Position numbers and translations under genes: made by a program | DNA from: an uncultured Amaricoccus sp. | GTDB lineage: Bacteria > Pseudomonadota > Alphaproteobacteria > Rhodobacterales > Rhodobacteraceae | Assembly (NCBI RefSeq): GCF_937891315.1 | Contig: NZ_CALAGI010000055.1 | Span: forward strand, 1 to 24,651 | DNA length: 24,651 nucleotides | Reading direction: 5' to 3' | Shown here: piece by piece, positions 1 through 7,054 of the stretch | Numbering within the stretch: the stretch's first letter is position 1 | How the letters are laid out: every line of letters starts with the position of its first letter | The notes under the pieces: model-generated | Seen by the model: only the letters and a program-made list of their open reading frames with translations | Database searches by the model: none | Told to the model about the DNA's origin: nothing

Positions 1-925
1 CGCCGGAAAGCTTGCGGGTCAGCGGCCAGATCCGGATCAGCCAGAGCCCGAGCGGTCTCTGCCAGGCCGGCAGGTGGCGCCGGGCCAGCGTGACCCGGGC
101 CTTGAGCTTCAGGATGTCGCGCGCGGCCCGGGGCGCCGAGCCGCCGCCGAAATGGACGATCTCGGCCTCGGGCGTCAGCCGTGGCCGGGCGAGCCCGAGA
201 TCCCGGGCGCGCCGGCAGAGGTCGGTCTCCTCGCCATACATCACGAAGCTGAGGTCGAAACCTCCGAGCCTTTGCCAGAGGTCGCGGCGGATGAGGAGAA
301 AGCAGCCCATGATGGTGCCGACGTCGCGCTCGCTGTCGCGCTGCCAGCCGCCGTAATATTCCGGATTGAAGAAGGCGCTGCGCCGGAACAGCAGCGACAG
401 GCCGGTGGTGCGGCAGAAGATGCTCCAGAGCGTCTGGTCGCCGAAGGCGCAGGAAGGATCGAGCGTCAGGTCGCCCTTCAGTGTGCGTCCGCCCCAGATG
501 CCGGCCGAAGGCTGGCGGCGCGCGAAGGCGACGAGCTTGTCGATCGCCCCGTCGAGCACCAGAGTGTCCGGATTGAGCAGCAGCAGATACTCGCCCCGCG
601 CCTGTTCCGCCGCGATATTGTTGCCCTTGGCGAAACCGTGGTTCTCGGCGCTCGCGATCAGCCGGACCTCGGGAAAGGCCTCGGCGACGGCGGCGGCCGA
701 GCCGTCGGGCGAGACATTGTCGAGCAGGATCACCTCGTGCGGCGCGCGCGTCTCGGCCGCGATCGAGCGCAGGCAGTCGAGCGTCATCGCCCTGGTGTTG
801 TAGCTGACGACGATGATCGAGACGACGGGCCGCGCCTCGGCCGCGCCGGAGTCCGAGGCGGAGTCCGGGGCGGGGTCCGATGCCACCGGGGGGGCGGAGG
901 AGGGCAGGGGGCTCTGGTCGGTCAT
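1..925 (-). CDS. Glycosyltransferase family 2, WbbL/rhamnosyltransferase-like (C-terminus cut off by window edge)
   Basis: Reading the complement from an ATG at 925 gives 308 codons with no stop before the window edge. After about 33 Pro/Ser/Asp/Ala-rich residues comes a GT-A fold start, SIIVVSYNT, then LLDNVSPDGS, ENHGFAKGNN and LLLLNPDT. In this subfamily the NPDT stretch stands where other GT2s carry DXD. Further on are GCFLLIRRDLW, GGFDLSFVMYGEETDLC and IVHFGGGSA, all typical of WbbL-like transferases that add rhamnose or a related sugar to a lipid-linked acceptor on the cytoplasmic face. The start lies 2 bp after the exosortase stop, so the two are probably co-transcribed. The Ser/Asp-rich leader is encoded by three imperfect 12-bp repeats (847-882), so the true start could be a little further in. 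The sugar donor cannot be told from sequence. Confidence 0.88.
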   Translation of the reverse strand, partial: MTDQSPLPSSAPPVASDPAPDSASDSGAAEARPVVSIIVVSYNTRAMTLDCLRSIAAETRAPHEVILLDNVSPDGSAAAVAEAFPEVRLIASAENHGFAKGNNIAAEQARGEYLLLLNPDTLVLDGAIDKLVAFARRQPSAGIWGGRTLKGDLTLDPSCAFGDQTLWSIFCRTTGLSLLFRRSAFFNPEYYGGWQRDSERDVGTIMGCFLLIRRDLWQRLGGFDLSFVMYGEETDLCRRARDLGLARPRLTPEAEIVHFGGGSAPRAARDILKLKARVTLARRHLPAWQRPLGLWLIRIWPLTRKLSG

Positions 926-927
926 CT

Positions 928-2532
928 TTATTCGGGCACGAAACGGTGGAGGCGGTCGAGGCTCGCGCCGAGAAAGCGCGTGAGCCGCGCGTCCGCCGCC
1001 GCCACGCCCGCCGCGTCGATCGGGGTGATGACGCGCACCAGGCCGCCGTCGGTGCGGCCGCGGGTCACGCCGTCGGCGAAGGTCTGGAACTTCGCCGCGA
1101 ATTCGCTGGTCAGCCGCCGGCCGCGACCCTCGAACCAGTAATAGACCAGCTGCTTCTCCAGCCCCTTCTGGATGATCGCCCGGTTCAGCCGGACGGTTTC
1201 CCCCGCCGGCAGGGTGACCGTCGTCGGTTCGATCGAGAACACTTCCCAGCCGCCGGCGGGCAGGCAGACCTCGGGCGAATGGATGGCCTCGCCCTCGGTC
1301 TGGCTGAGATAATAGGAGAGAAAGAGGTCGACCGGCTCGGCCTCGGCCGGGTCGTGGTACCAGGCGGCGAGATAGTCGTCGGCGCCGAGATTGCGCTCGA
1401 CCGCCGGGTCGAGCGCCACGCGCGTGCCGGACCAGCCGCCGATCTGGTTCGGAAAGAGCGCGAAGGGATCGCGCGCCGGCGGCGCGGGCGCGGCGTGGGG
1501 CGCGAGCGCCCAGGCCGCCGACAAAGCGGTGGTCAGCAGCGCCGCGGCGATCAGCCCGCGCGAGGGCGAGATGGTCAGCACCCGGGCGAGTTGCTCCCGC
1601 AGGCCGGAGAAATCGAGATCGATCGCCTCGGCGAGCGGCCGGCGGTCGCCCGAGAGCCGCCGCAGCGCCACCGCCAGCGCGAACAGCAGCCCGACGCAGC
1701 CGAGGAAGATGATCCAGCCCTCGAAGAAATGCAGGAAGCCCTCGGCCTGGGCGATGCCGTGGCGATCGACCAGAAAGCCGATCATGCCGATGCGCAGCGC
1801 GTTCATCAGCACCGCGAGTGGCGCGGCGGCGACGAGCAGCGCCAGCCGGTGCCAGAGCGGCCCCCGGTAGAGCACCGCGAAGACATAGGAGAAGCTCATG
1901 ATCGGGAAGAGATAGCGCAGGCCCGAGCAGGCCTCGGCCACCTGCAGCTTGTAGACCCCGAGGTCGATGATGTTGCCGTCGAGGAACACCGGCGCGCCGG
2001 TCAGCGCCACCAGCCAGACGCCGATCTCCGAGGACAGGAACTGCAGGTTGGTATTGAGCTTCCAGTAGAGGAACTGCGGCAGCGGCAGCATGAAGACGAG
2101 ATGCAGCACCGAGGGCCAGAACACCACGCCGCGCCGCGCGCCGTAGCAGGTGAGGATCAGCCCGAAGATCCAGAGGATCAGCGCGTAGAACACCAGATCG
2201 TCGATCCGCGCCAGATTGCCGAGCAGCGCGAGCAGCAGCGCCCCGCCGAGGACGAGCACGCCGGGCGTCCGATCGGTGACCGGCGCCGCCGGCGGCGGCA
2301 CCGCCTTCATCTCGCGCAGATACATGTAGAAGGAGAGCAGGGGGATGATCGGCCCGTGGCTGTATTCCGGCCGCGCCCAGGCCGAGGCGAGCCCGGTCAG
2401 CCCGAACCAGAACAGCGGCAGCGCCGCCAGCAAGCAGAGCGTGAACCAGAACAGTCCGGCGGGATCGAAGGCGAGGGCGCCGCCGTTTCCGATGGCGCCG
2501 TTTCTGATGGCCTCCCGCGTCGAAACCGACAT
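928..2532 (-). CDS. Exosortase with fused C-terminal EpsI domain (XrtD-like)
   Basis: A 534-residue two-part protein. Residues 1-295 form a multi-pass membrane exosortase with the three expected catalytic positions: Cys202 in EACSGLRYLFP, Arg247 in MNALRIG and His268 in GFLHFFEGW. Residues 325-534 begin with a membrane segment (LIAAALLTTALSAAWAL) and carry the EpsI signature around HSPEVCLPAGGW (418-429). Exosortases are cysteine transpeptidases of the inner membrane that cut PEP-CTERM-type tails and are thought to pass the protein to an exported glycan; EpsI is their usual EPS partner. As I recall, the fused form with this length resembles XrtD of Rhodobacterales, which serves VPLPA-CTERM proteins; that subtype is inference. 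The ATG at 2532 has an AAGGG motif 6-7 bases upstream. No protein in the window has a matching sorting tail. Confidence 0.9.
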   Translation of the reverse strand: MSVSTREAIRNGAIGNGGALAFDPAGLFWFTLCLLAALPLFWFGLTGLASAWARPEYSHGPIIPLLSFYMYLREMKAVPPPAAPVTDRTPGVLVLGGALLLALLGNLARIDDLVFYALILWIFGLILTCYGARRGVVFWPSVLHLVFMLPLPQFLYWKLNTNLQFLSSEIGVWLVALTGAPVFLDGNIIDLGVYKLQVAEACSGLRYLFPIMSFSYVFAVLYRGPLWHRLALLVAAAPLAVLMNALRIGMIGFLVDRHGIAQAEGFLHFFEGWIIFLGCVGLLFALAVALRRLSGDRRPLAEAIDLDFSGLREQLARVLTISPSRGLIAAALLTTALSAAWALAPHAAPAPPARDPFALFPNQIGGWSGTRVALDPAVERNLGADDYLAAWYHDPAEAEPVDLFLSYYLSQTEGEAIHSPEVCLPAGGWEVFSIEPTTVTLPAGETVRLNRAIIQKGLEKQLVYYWFEGRGRRLTSEFAAKFQTFADGVTRGRTDGGLVRVITPIDAAGVAAADARLTRFLGASLDRLHRFVPE

Positions 2533-2989
2533 GACGAACCCTTGGACGAACTCTTGTACGCGACAGGGACGAGGGCGAGGTCCGGCCGCCGTCCGCGCCG
2601 GAATTTAGGGGAAAAGCCGGGCGAAAACGAGAGGAAACCGGCGTCGGCGTAAATTTCCGCCGCCGCCGTTGCCCTCGCCGTCGCTCGAGGCGCCAGGGTG
2701 GGGATGGCGGATGGAGGATGGAAGGGGGCCGGGGCGTCGTTCGGCGCGCCATGGGGCGGCCTCCGGCCCGCGATGCCTCCCGCGATCGGGCATGATCGCG
2801 GTGCGATATCGGGCCCGCGCGATTCCAGACGGCGGGTTAAAAATAGGAATTATCCTTGTTTTTCATGAGCGATAGGCGGTTTTCCTCCTATACCCTCCAG
2901 GCCCGCCACGCGCGCGCGTTTCCCGAAGAAGATGCGCTATCCTTCCTTCAGGGAAGAGGAGGGGTGTCGCGAACCGAAGAGGACGGAGC
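2533..2989. other. Divergent intergenic region (exosortase / sulfotransferase-like gene)
   Basis: This 457 bp gap holds no convincing gene. It separates two divergent starts and should carry promoters for both. Two AT-rich islands stand out: one around 2599-2656, with near-complementary ends GGAATTTA and TAAATTTCC, and one at 2837-2865, listed separately. I could not assign confident -35/-10 pairs. Confidence 0.5.
2839..2863. promoter_or_regulatory. AT-rich imperfect inverted repeat, candidate operator or promoter element
   Basis: AAAAATAGGA and TCCTTGTTTTT face each other across a four-base centre (ATTA), within otherwise very GC-rich DNA between divergent genes. The symmetry and base composition suggest a protein-binding site or promoter core. 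No known operator consensus is recognised. Confidence 0.3.
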
Positions 2990-4000
2990 ATGAATTCGGC
3001 GGTACTGAGTACGGATTTCGTCGTCGCCGGATCATCGGCCAAACCAGCGGACGCCGCTTGCGCCCAATCATTCGATATCAGCCGGTCGCTCGAGCCGGTG
3101 CGACGCTGGCGCATTCACATCGGCGCCCATGAGACCGCCACGCCGCGTCTGCAGCGGTCGCTCGCGGCGCTGCGGTCCGAGCTCGCCACCCGCGGCGTCG
3201 ATGGCATCCCCCGCGCCGTCGGTTTCGCCGAGGCGCTGCTGAACCGCCCGCTCGGCGCACGGCTGCTGCCGCTCGGGGGCTCGCTGATCGCCTCCCGGGT
3301 CGCGCGGGGGATCGCCGCCCCGCTCGAAGCGCTGCGCCGCGGCCCCGGCACGCTCGTCCTCAGCGAGGACCGACTGCTCGGCAGCCCGCGCCGGGTCTTC
3401 TCCGAGCCGTTCTATCCGATGGCAGAGCAGGCGGCCCAGACTCTCGCCACCCTCGCGGGCGGCGGGGACGGAGCGGAAGTGACGCTGTTTCTCTCCGTCC
3501 GCGGCTTCCAGGACCATCTGCCGGCGATCTATGCCCGCGAGCTTCGCGCCTTGCCGCCGCCGGCCGGCGGCTTCGAGGCGATCAAGCGGCGGGTGCTCGC
3601 CCGGCCGCCGAGCTGGTTCGACCTGGTCCGGCGCCTGCGCGCCGCCGCGCCGGGGGTGTCGCTCCGGGTCTGGCGGCACGAGGATCACGCCGCGCATTCC
3701 GAGGCGATCCTCTCGGCCTTCGTCGGCTGCGACGCGGGGACATCGGCGCCGCCTCTCGCCGAGGCCGCGCCCGACGACTGGCCACCGCCGATCGAGGCGA
3801 TCCGCGAGGCCGAGGCGCTGCCGGCCGATCTCGCCCAACCGGCGCGCCGCGCTCTCGTCGACGAGATTTTCGCCGCCGCCGGGCCGGGGACGCCGTTCCG
3901 TCCCTTCTCGGCGGCCGAGCGCGGCGCCTTCGAAGCCGCCTACGCCGCCGATCTCGACCGGATCGCGGCGCTCGATCCCCGGATCCTGATCCGGCCCTGA
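2990..4000 (+). CDS. Sulfotransferase-like protein with degenerate PAPS-binding loop
   Basis: A 336-residue soluble protein. At residues 42-55 it reads IHIGAHETATPRLQ, clearly related to the 5'-phosphosulfate loop HIGAHKTxTTxLQ of sulfotransferase-fold proteins common in EPS loci. Here the key Lys is Glu and the second Thr of the loop is Pro. Other family landmarks remain: a LVLSEDRLLG strand, VTLFLSVRGFQDHLPAIYARELR resembling the 3'-phosphate region, SWFDLVRRLRAAAPG, and a C-terminal FSAAERGAFEAAYAADLDRIAAL helix. Known sulfotransferases use the loop Lys to bind PAPS, so this copy may be inactive or may do something else. The ATG at 2990 has GAGGACGGAG just upstream. The gene is divergent from the exosortase and ends at a bidirectional hairpin. 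Assignment is by motif only; the remaining sequence is weakly conserved to my eye. Confidence 0.7.
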   Translation: MNSAVLSTDFVVAGSSAKPADAACAQSFDISRSLEPVRRWRIHIGAHETATPRLQRSLAALRSELATRGVDGIPRAVGFAEALLNRPLGARLLPLGGSLIASRVARGIAAPLEALRRGPGTLVLSEDRLLGSPRRVFSEPFYPMAEQAAQTLATLAGGGDGAEVTLFLSVRGFQDHLPAIYARELRALPPPAGGFEAIKRRVLARPPSWFDLVRRLRAAAPGVSLRVWRHEDHAAHSEAILSAFVGCDAGTSAPPLAEAAPDDWPPPIEAIREAEALPADLAQPARRALVDEIFAAAGPGTPFRPFSAAERGAFEAAYAADLDRIAALDPRILIRP

Positions 4001-4050
4001 GATCCGTGGCCCAAGATCCGGGCCTGACCTGGCCGGAAAGCCATGCGGCA

Positions 4051-4080
4051 AGAGCCCCGGGTGAAGCCCGGGGCTTCCTC
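4051..4080. terminator. Hairpin terminator between convergent genes
   Basis: AGCCCCGGG (4053-4061) and CCCGGGGCT (4067-4075) form a perfect 9-bp stem with a five-base loop, followed on the plus strand by TCCTCT. It lies between the stops of the sulfotransferase-like gene (4000) and the beta-barrel gene (4095), so it can serve both strands. The T tract is weak, as is common in GC-rich genomes. Confidence 0.75.
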
Positions 4081-4094
4081 TGGCGGGACCCTTC

Positions 4095-5402
4095 TCAGGG
4101 GCGGGTTTCGAAGCTCTTGCCGATCTGGACGAACACCGCGTTGCTCGAAGCGTCGGTCGGCTCCTCGCTGCGCGTACGGTAGCTGTAGCCGATATCGGCG
4201 TCGATCGTGCTGGTGATCGCGTGGCTGTAGGTCGCGGTGAAATCCGTGCGGTTGATGTCGGGATCGAGCGGGCCCGGACCATCGTCGACATCGACCTGGG
4301 TGGCATAGCGGAAGTCGAAGCCGATGCTCGAGACCGAGGTCAGCTCGCGGGTCAGCCCGATGCCGAGGCCGGTGACCCGGGCCTCGTCCGAGCCGCCCGA
4401 GGTGCCGGTATAATTCTGGAACACCCGCCCGATCACCCGGCCGCGCGGCAGGGTATAGACCGCGCGCACCGTGCCGGAGAGCCGGGTGGTCGGCGCCGCC
4501 GAGCTCCATTCGCCCTCGCCGCTGAAGACGAGCTCCTCGGTGGTATAGGAGAACTCGCCGGTGATCCCCGGCCCGTTGTTGCTCTCGGTGGTCTCGAGCG
4601 CGTCGTTCACCAGATCCTTGCGCTGGCGGTCGGCGTAATTGACGCCGAGCCCGAGGCTGGTGTTCACATCCGGCGTATAGACCACGCCCGCGCCGACCGA
4701 GGCGCGGCGCAGCTCGGTCTGGTCGCTGTTGTCGGCGTTGTAATAGAGATAGTCGCCGGTGACCCGGCTCGCCAGGATCGGATTGAACTGCAGGTTCCAG
4801 GCCGCCTGGCCTTCGAGCGTGCTGCGCGGCACCTGGTCCGGCGTCACGTCGGTATAATCGACCTGGCTGCCGATGAAGCGCAACTCGTAGCTGCTCGGGG
4901 TCGAGGTGCCGAAGGCGACGCCGATATTGGCGTCGTAGCGCATCTCGCGCGTGTTGTTCTGCAGCTGGCTGAGATCGTCGGGCAGCTGGTTGGGGTCGTC
5001 GTCCGCGGATATCGCCTCGGTATAATCGACCTGGCGCTGGCGATAGTCGAAGGACATGTCGAACAGGCCGTCGGCCCATGCGTTGTCATAGTCGAGCGAG
5101 GCGCCGGTCGGCGAGGCGAGGGTGAATTCGAACGGCTGCTCCGCCTGCCAGAGCGCGCGCAGGCCGGTGCTGAAGCCGAGCTCGAAATTCTGGGTCGGCG
5201 TCTGGTTCAGAAAGCCGAGCGTCAGCCGGGTGTCGGCGAAATAGCTCGTCCCCGGCGATGGATCGTCGAGGTCGTAATTGTCGTTCGCCTCGAACCGTTC
5301 CGAGACGGTCGCGGTAATGGTCGAACCCTCGAAACCCTGGCCGAAGGCCGCGCCCCCGGCCGAGCTGGCGAGCAGGACGGCGGCGATGGAGGCGCGTCTC
5401 AT
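4095..5402 (-). CDS. Outer-membrane beta-barrel protein of EPS locus (putative beta-barrel porin 2 type)
   Basis: About 435 residues starting at the ATG at 5402: MRRASIAAVLLASSAGGAAFG is a Sec signal peptide with likely cleavage just before QGFEGS. The rest alternates polar and apolar residues in strand-length blocks (for example RASVGAGVVYTPDVNTSLGLGVNYADRQRK, FTATYSHAITSTIDADIGYSYRTR) with Asp/Asn/Thr-rich turns, as in outer-membrane barrels; Phe lies near the C-terminus (KSFETRP). This matches the outer-membrane proteins found beside Wza-like proteins in exosortase/EPS loci, thought to help the polymer cross the outer membrane. A GTG at 5417 overlapping the upstream stop (GTGA) would add five residues, but GTGAGG sits at ribosome-binding distance from the ATG. 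It is co-transcribed with the export protein upstream. Confidence 0.82.
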   Translation of the reverse strand: MRRASIAAVLLASSAGGAAFGQGFEGSTITATVSERFEANDNYDLDDPSPGTSYFADTRLTLGFLNQTPTQNFELGFSTGLRALWQAEQPFEFTLASPTGASLDYDNAWADGLFDMSFDYRQRQVDYTEAISADDDPNQLPDDLSQLQNNTREMRYDANIGVAFGTSTPSSYELRFIGSQVDYTDVTPDQVPRSTLEGQAAWNLQFNPILASRVTGDYLYYNADNSDQTELRRASVGAGVVYTPDVNTSLGLGVNYADRQRKDLVNDALETTESNNGPGITGEFSYTTEELVFSGEGEWSSAAPTTRLSGTVRAVYTLPRGRVIGRVFQNYTGTSGGSDEARVTGLGIGLTRELTSVSSIGFDFRYATQVDVDDGPGPLDPDINRTDFTATYSHAITSTIDADIGYSYRTRSEEPTDASSNAVFVQIGKSFETRP

Positions 5403-5413
5403 GGAGGTCGGCC

Positions 5414-5998
5414 TCACTCGAACAGGCGACGTTCGGGAACGAGCAGCACGTCGCCTTCGCGCAGCGTGATCATCGATTCGATCGACCCGCCGCGCTCGAC
5501 GGCCCGGTAGTTGAAGAGATAGAGCTTCTGCTGCCCGTTCACATCGGTGCGGCGCAGCTGGATGCGCTTGGTGGCGGCGAAGCGGTCGAGCCCGCCGGCG
5601 AGCGCGATCGCCTGCAGCATGGTGGTGCCCGGCTCGACCTCGACCATGCCGGGATTGCCCACCTGACCCATCACATAGATCGGGAAGGTGCCGGCGGTCT
5701 CGTCCACCGCGGCCACCGAGACGAAGACGCTCGGGCGCACGGCGAAGTTCGAGGCCAGGCGATCGGCGATGGTCTGCTCGACCTGCTCGACGGTGCGGCC
5801 GCCGGCGGTCACCGAGCCGGCGAGCGGCACCGAGATGCGGCCGTCGGGCAGGACCAGCAGCTGACGGTTCAGCGTGTCGTCCTCGAGCACGGTCACCGCG
5901 AGGGAGTCGCCCGGCTGAATCCGATAGCCCGCGCTCTGGGCGAAGGCCGCCGGCGCCGCGAGCATCGCGAACAGGATGGCAAGTACAGTCGGTCTCAT
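5414..5998 (-). CDS. Polysaccharide export protein (Wza/GumB-like, Poly_export + SLBB)
   Basis: A 194-residue secreted protein. MRPTVLAILFAMLAAPAAFA is a signal peptide ending AFA before QSAG; there is no lipobox Cys, unlike classical Wza. YRIQPGDSLAVTVLEDDTLNRQLLVLPDGRISVPLAG is the Poly_export domain and IYVMGQVGNPGMVEVEPGTTMLQAIALAGGLDRFA the SLBB domain. It should form the periplasmic or outer-membrane export channel for the EPS. It is short compared with E. coli Wza, like GumB/EpsE-type proteins of exosortase loci. The ATG at 5998 has ACGAGG upstream; an upstream in-frame start at 6037 would add 13 residues unlike a signal sequence. It is the first gene of a minus-strand unit with the barrel gene and is divergent from the BLUF gene. 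Confidence 0.93.
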   Translation of the reverse strand: MRPTVLAILFAMLAAPAAFAQSAGYRIQPGDSLAVTVLEDDTLNRQLLVLPDGRISVPLAGSVTAGGRTVEQVEQTIADRLASNFAVRPSVFVSVAAVDETAGTFPIYVMGQVGNPGMVEVEPGTTMLQAIALAGGLDRFAATKRIQLRRTDVNGQQKLYLFNYRAVERGGSIESMITLREGDVLLVPERRLFE

Positions 5999-6287
5999 CG
6001 ATCCGCCTCGTTGATTGGTTGGTGTCTTTTTAATCACGGTTCCGCGCGAGGCGAAAAGCCCAAACGCCCGATGTCACTGGCGGAGCGGCATTTGAAACCC
6101 CGGGCGTAGTCATTCTGCAACAGAAGGCGTGAAACCGCCGACCGCCCGCGGCGCCCGCTCGACCTCGACCCCGGTCAGGCGGATCATTCAGGAAGGCTTC
6201 ATGAATCACGGACATTCTGAGGCTCCGCCCCCCGGAGAACGACGAGAGCGGCCCGGATGGTGCGACGACAGGCAAAGGAAATCGAGC
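5999..6287. promoter_or_regulatory. Divergent promoter region between EPS export gene and BLUF gene
   Basis: A 289 bp gap between two outward-facing starts (5998 minus, 6288 plus). It has an AT-richer patch (about 6016-6036) near the export gene. I looked for TTGAC- and GGAAC-type -35 elements and found no well-spaced pair; a lone TTGAAA near 6093 lacks a -10. The layout implies shared control, but no site can be named. Confidence 0.4.
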
Positions 6288-6791
6288 ATGCTTGAACGGA
6301 TCACCTATGTCAGCCGGGCGACGCCGGGTCTGCGTCGCGAGGACGTGTTCGGGATCATCAGAACCGCGCATCCCGCCAACAGCCTCGCCGGGGTCACCGG
6401 CGGCCTTGTCTTTCTCGACGGCTGGTTCGCCCAGGTGCTGGAGGGCGAGGCCGGCGCGCTCGACCATCTGCTGGCCGGGCTGGCGCGCGATCGCCGCCAC
6501 CAGGGGCTGGTGCTCCGCAGCCGCGAGCGCGGGCTCTGCCGCCTCTTCGCCGGCCAGGCGATGGCGCTGCGCACCCGGACCTGCGTCGATCCCCGGCTGC
6601 TGGATGCCTTCTCCTATGCCCCGGGCTTCCCGGTCGAGCGCTTCCCGGCCGACGTGCTGGTGGAGTTCGTGGTGCAGGCCTGCCGCCGCGCGCCGGGCCA
6701 GAAGCCCTACCAGTCCCCCGACCATGTCCCCGGCCAGGCCCCCGAATACGCCCGCTACGCGCTCGAAGGCGCCCTGCGCGCCGTATCCTGA
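6288..6791 (+). CDS. Short BLUF-domain blue-light photoreceptor
   Basis: A 167-residue protein. Residues 1-95 are a BLUF flavin domain: ITYVSRA, PANSLAGVTGGLVFLDGWFAQVLEG, ARDRRHQGLV and FAGQAM. The residues that make up the photoswitch are present by alignment to AppA from memory: Tyr7, Asn31 and Gln49, and Met92; the semi-conserved Trp (AppA W104) is Gln90. BLUF domains bind FAD and rearrange the Gln hydrogen bonds under blue light. The C-terminal 75 residues are helical cap-like with no recognisable output domain, as in PixD- or BlsA-like short BLUFs that act through a partner. The ATG at 6288 is chosen because AAAGGAA lies 7 bases upstream; longer in-frame starts at 6129 and 6201 give Arg/Pro-rich sequence outside the domain. 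The gene is divergent from the EPS export gene. Confidence 0.9.
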   Translation: MLERITYVSRATPGLRREDVFGIIRTAHPANSLAGVTGGLVFLDGWFAQVLEGEAGALDHLLAGLARDRRHQGLVLRSRERGLCRLFAGQAMALRTRTCVDPRLLDAFSYAPGFPVERFPADVLVEFVVQACRRAPGQKPYQSPDHVPGQAPEYARYALEGALRAVS

Positions 6792-6823
6792 TCCCGGGGT
6801 TGCCTCCCGTATCCTGACCCGGG
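6781..6823 (+). repeat. Short direct repeat over the BLUF stop codon
   Basis: CCGTATCCTGATCCCGGG (from 6781) is followed from 6807 by CCGTATCCTGACCCGGG, one base shorter. The first copy contains the BLUF stop codon (6789-6791). It looks like a small local duplication, and the second copy runs into the large inverted repeat that follows. Confidence 0.6.
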
Positions 6824-6860
6824 CGTTCCGGTCCGGGTCTGATCGGACCGGAACGCCCGG
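6819..6860 (+). terminator. Perfect 17-bp inverted repeat, likely terminator of the BLUF gene
   Basis: CCGGGCGTTCCGGTCCG (6819-6835) pairs perfectly with CGGACCGGAACGCCCGG (6844-6860) around an 8-base loop, 28 bases after the BLUF stop. A second small stem (CCCCG TCGGGG) follows directly. There is no T tract, so termination is inferred from the strength and position of the stem. Confidence 0.6.
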
Positions 6861-7054
6861 CCCCGTCGGGGCGCGAGGCGGAGCGAGCGGGCGATTCCGC
6901 TTGGCAGGAGCGCCCCGGTTTGCCAATCTCGCCCTGGCTTGGCCGCGCGGATCTCCCTTTCGCGGTCGCCCGTGTTCGGCGCGCGCGACGCCCGGCCGCG
7001 CCTCGCCGCTTTCCGTCACCCGCCGCCGGTTCCCGTCGCCCGTATCGTAGTGCC

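Noticed and set aside
880..2652. 590-codon plus-strand open frame opposite the exosortase
   Set aside because: Its product is almost wholly Arg/Gln/Glu/Gly/His with no fold-like pattern, while the opposite strand encodes a clear exosortase. High GC leaves antisense frames open.
6001..6070. GGAACC on the minus strand upstream of the export gene, considered as an EcfG-type (general stress sigma) promoter
   Set aside because: No CGTT-like -10 occurs at 16-18 bases, so the pair is incomplete.
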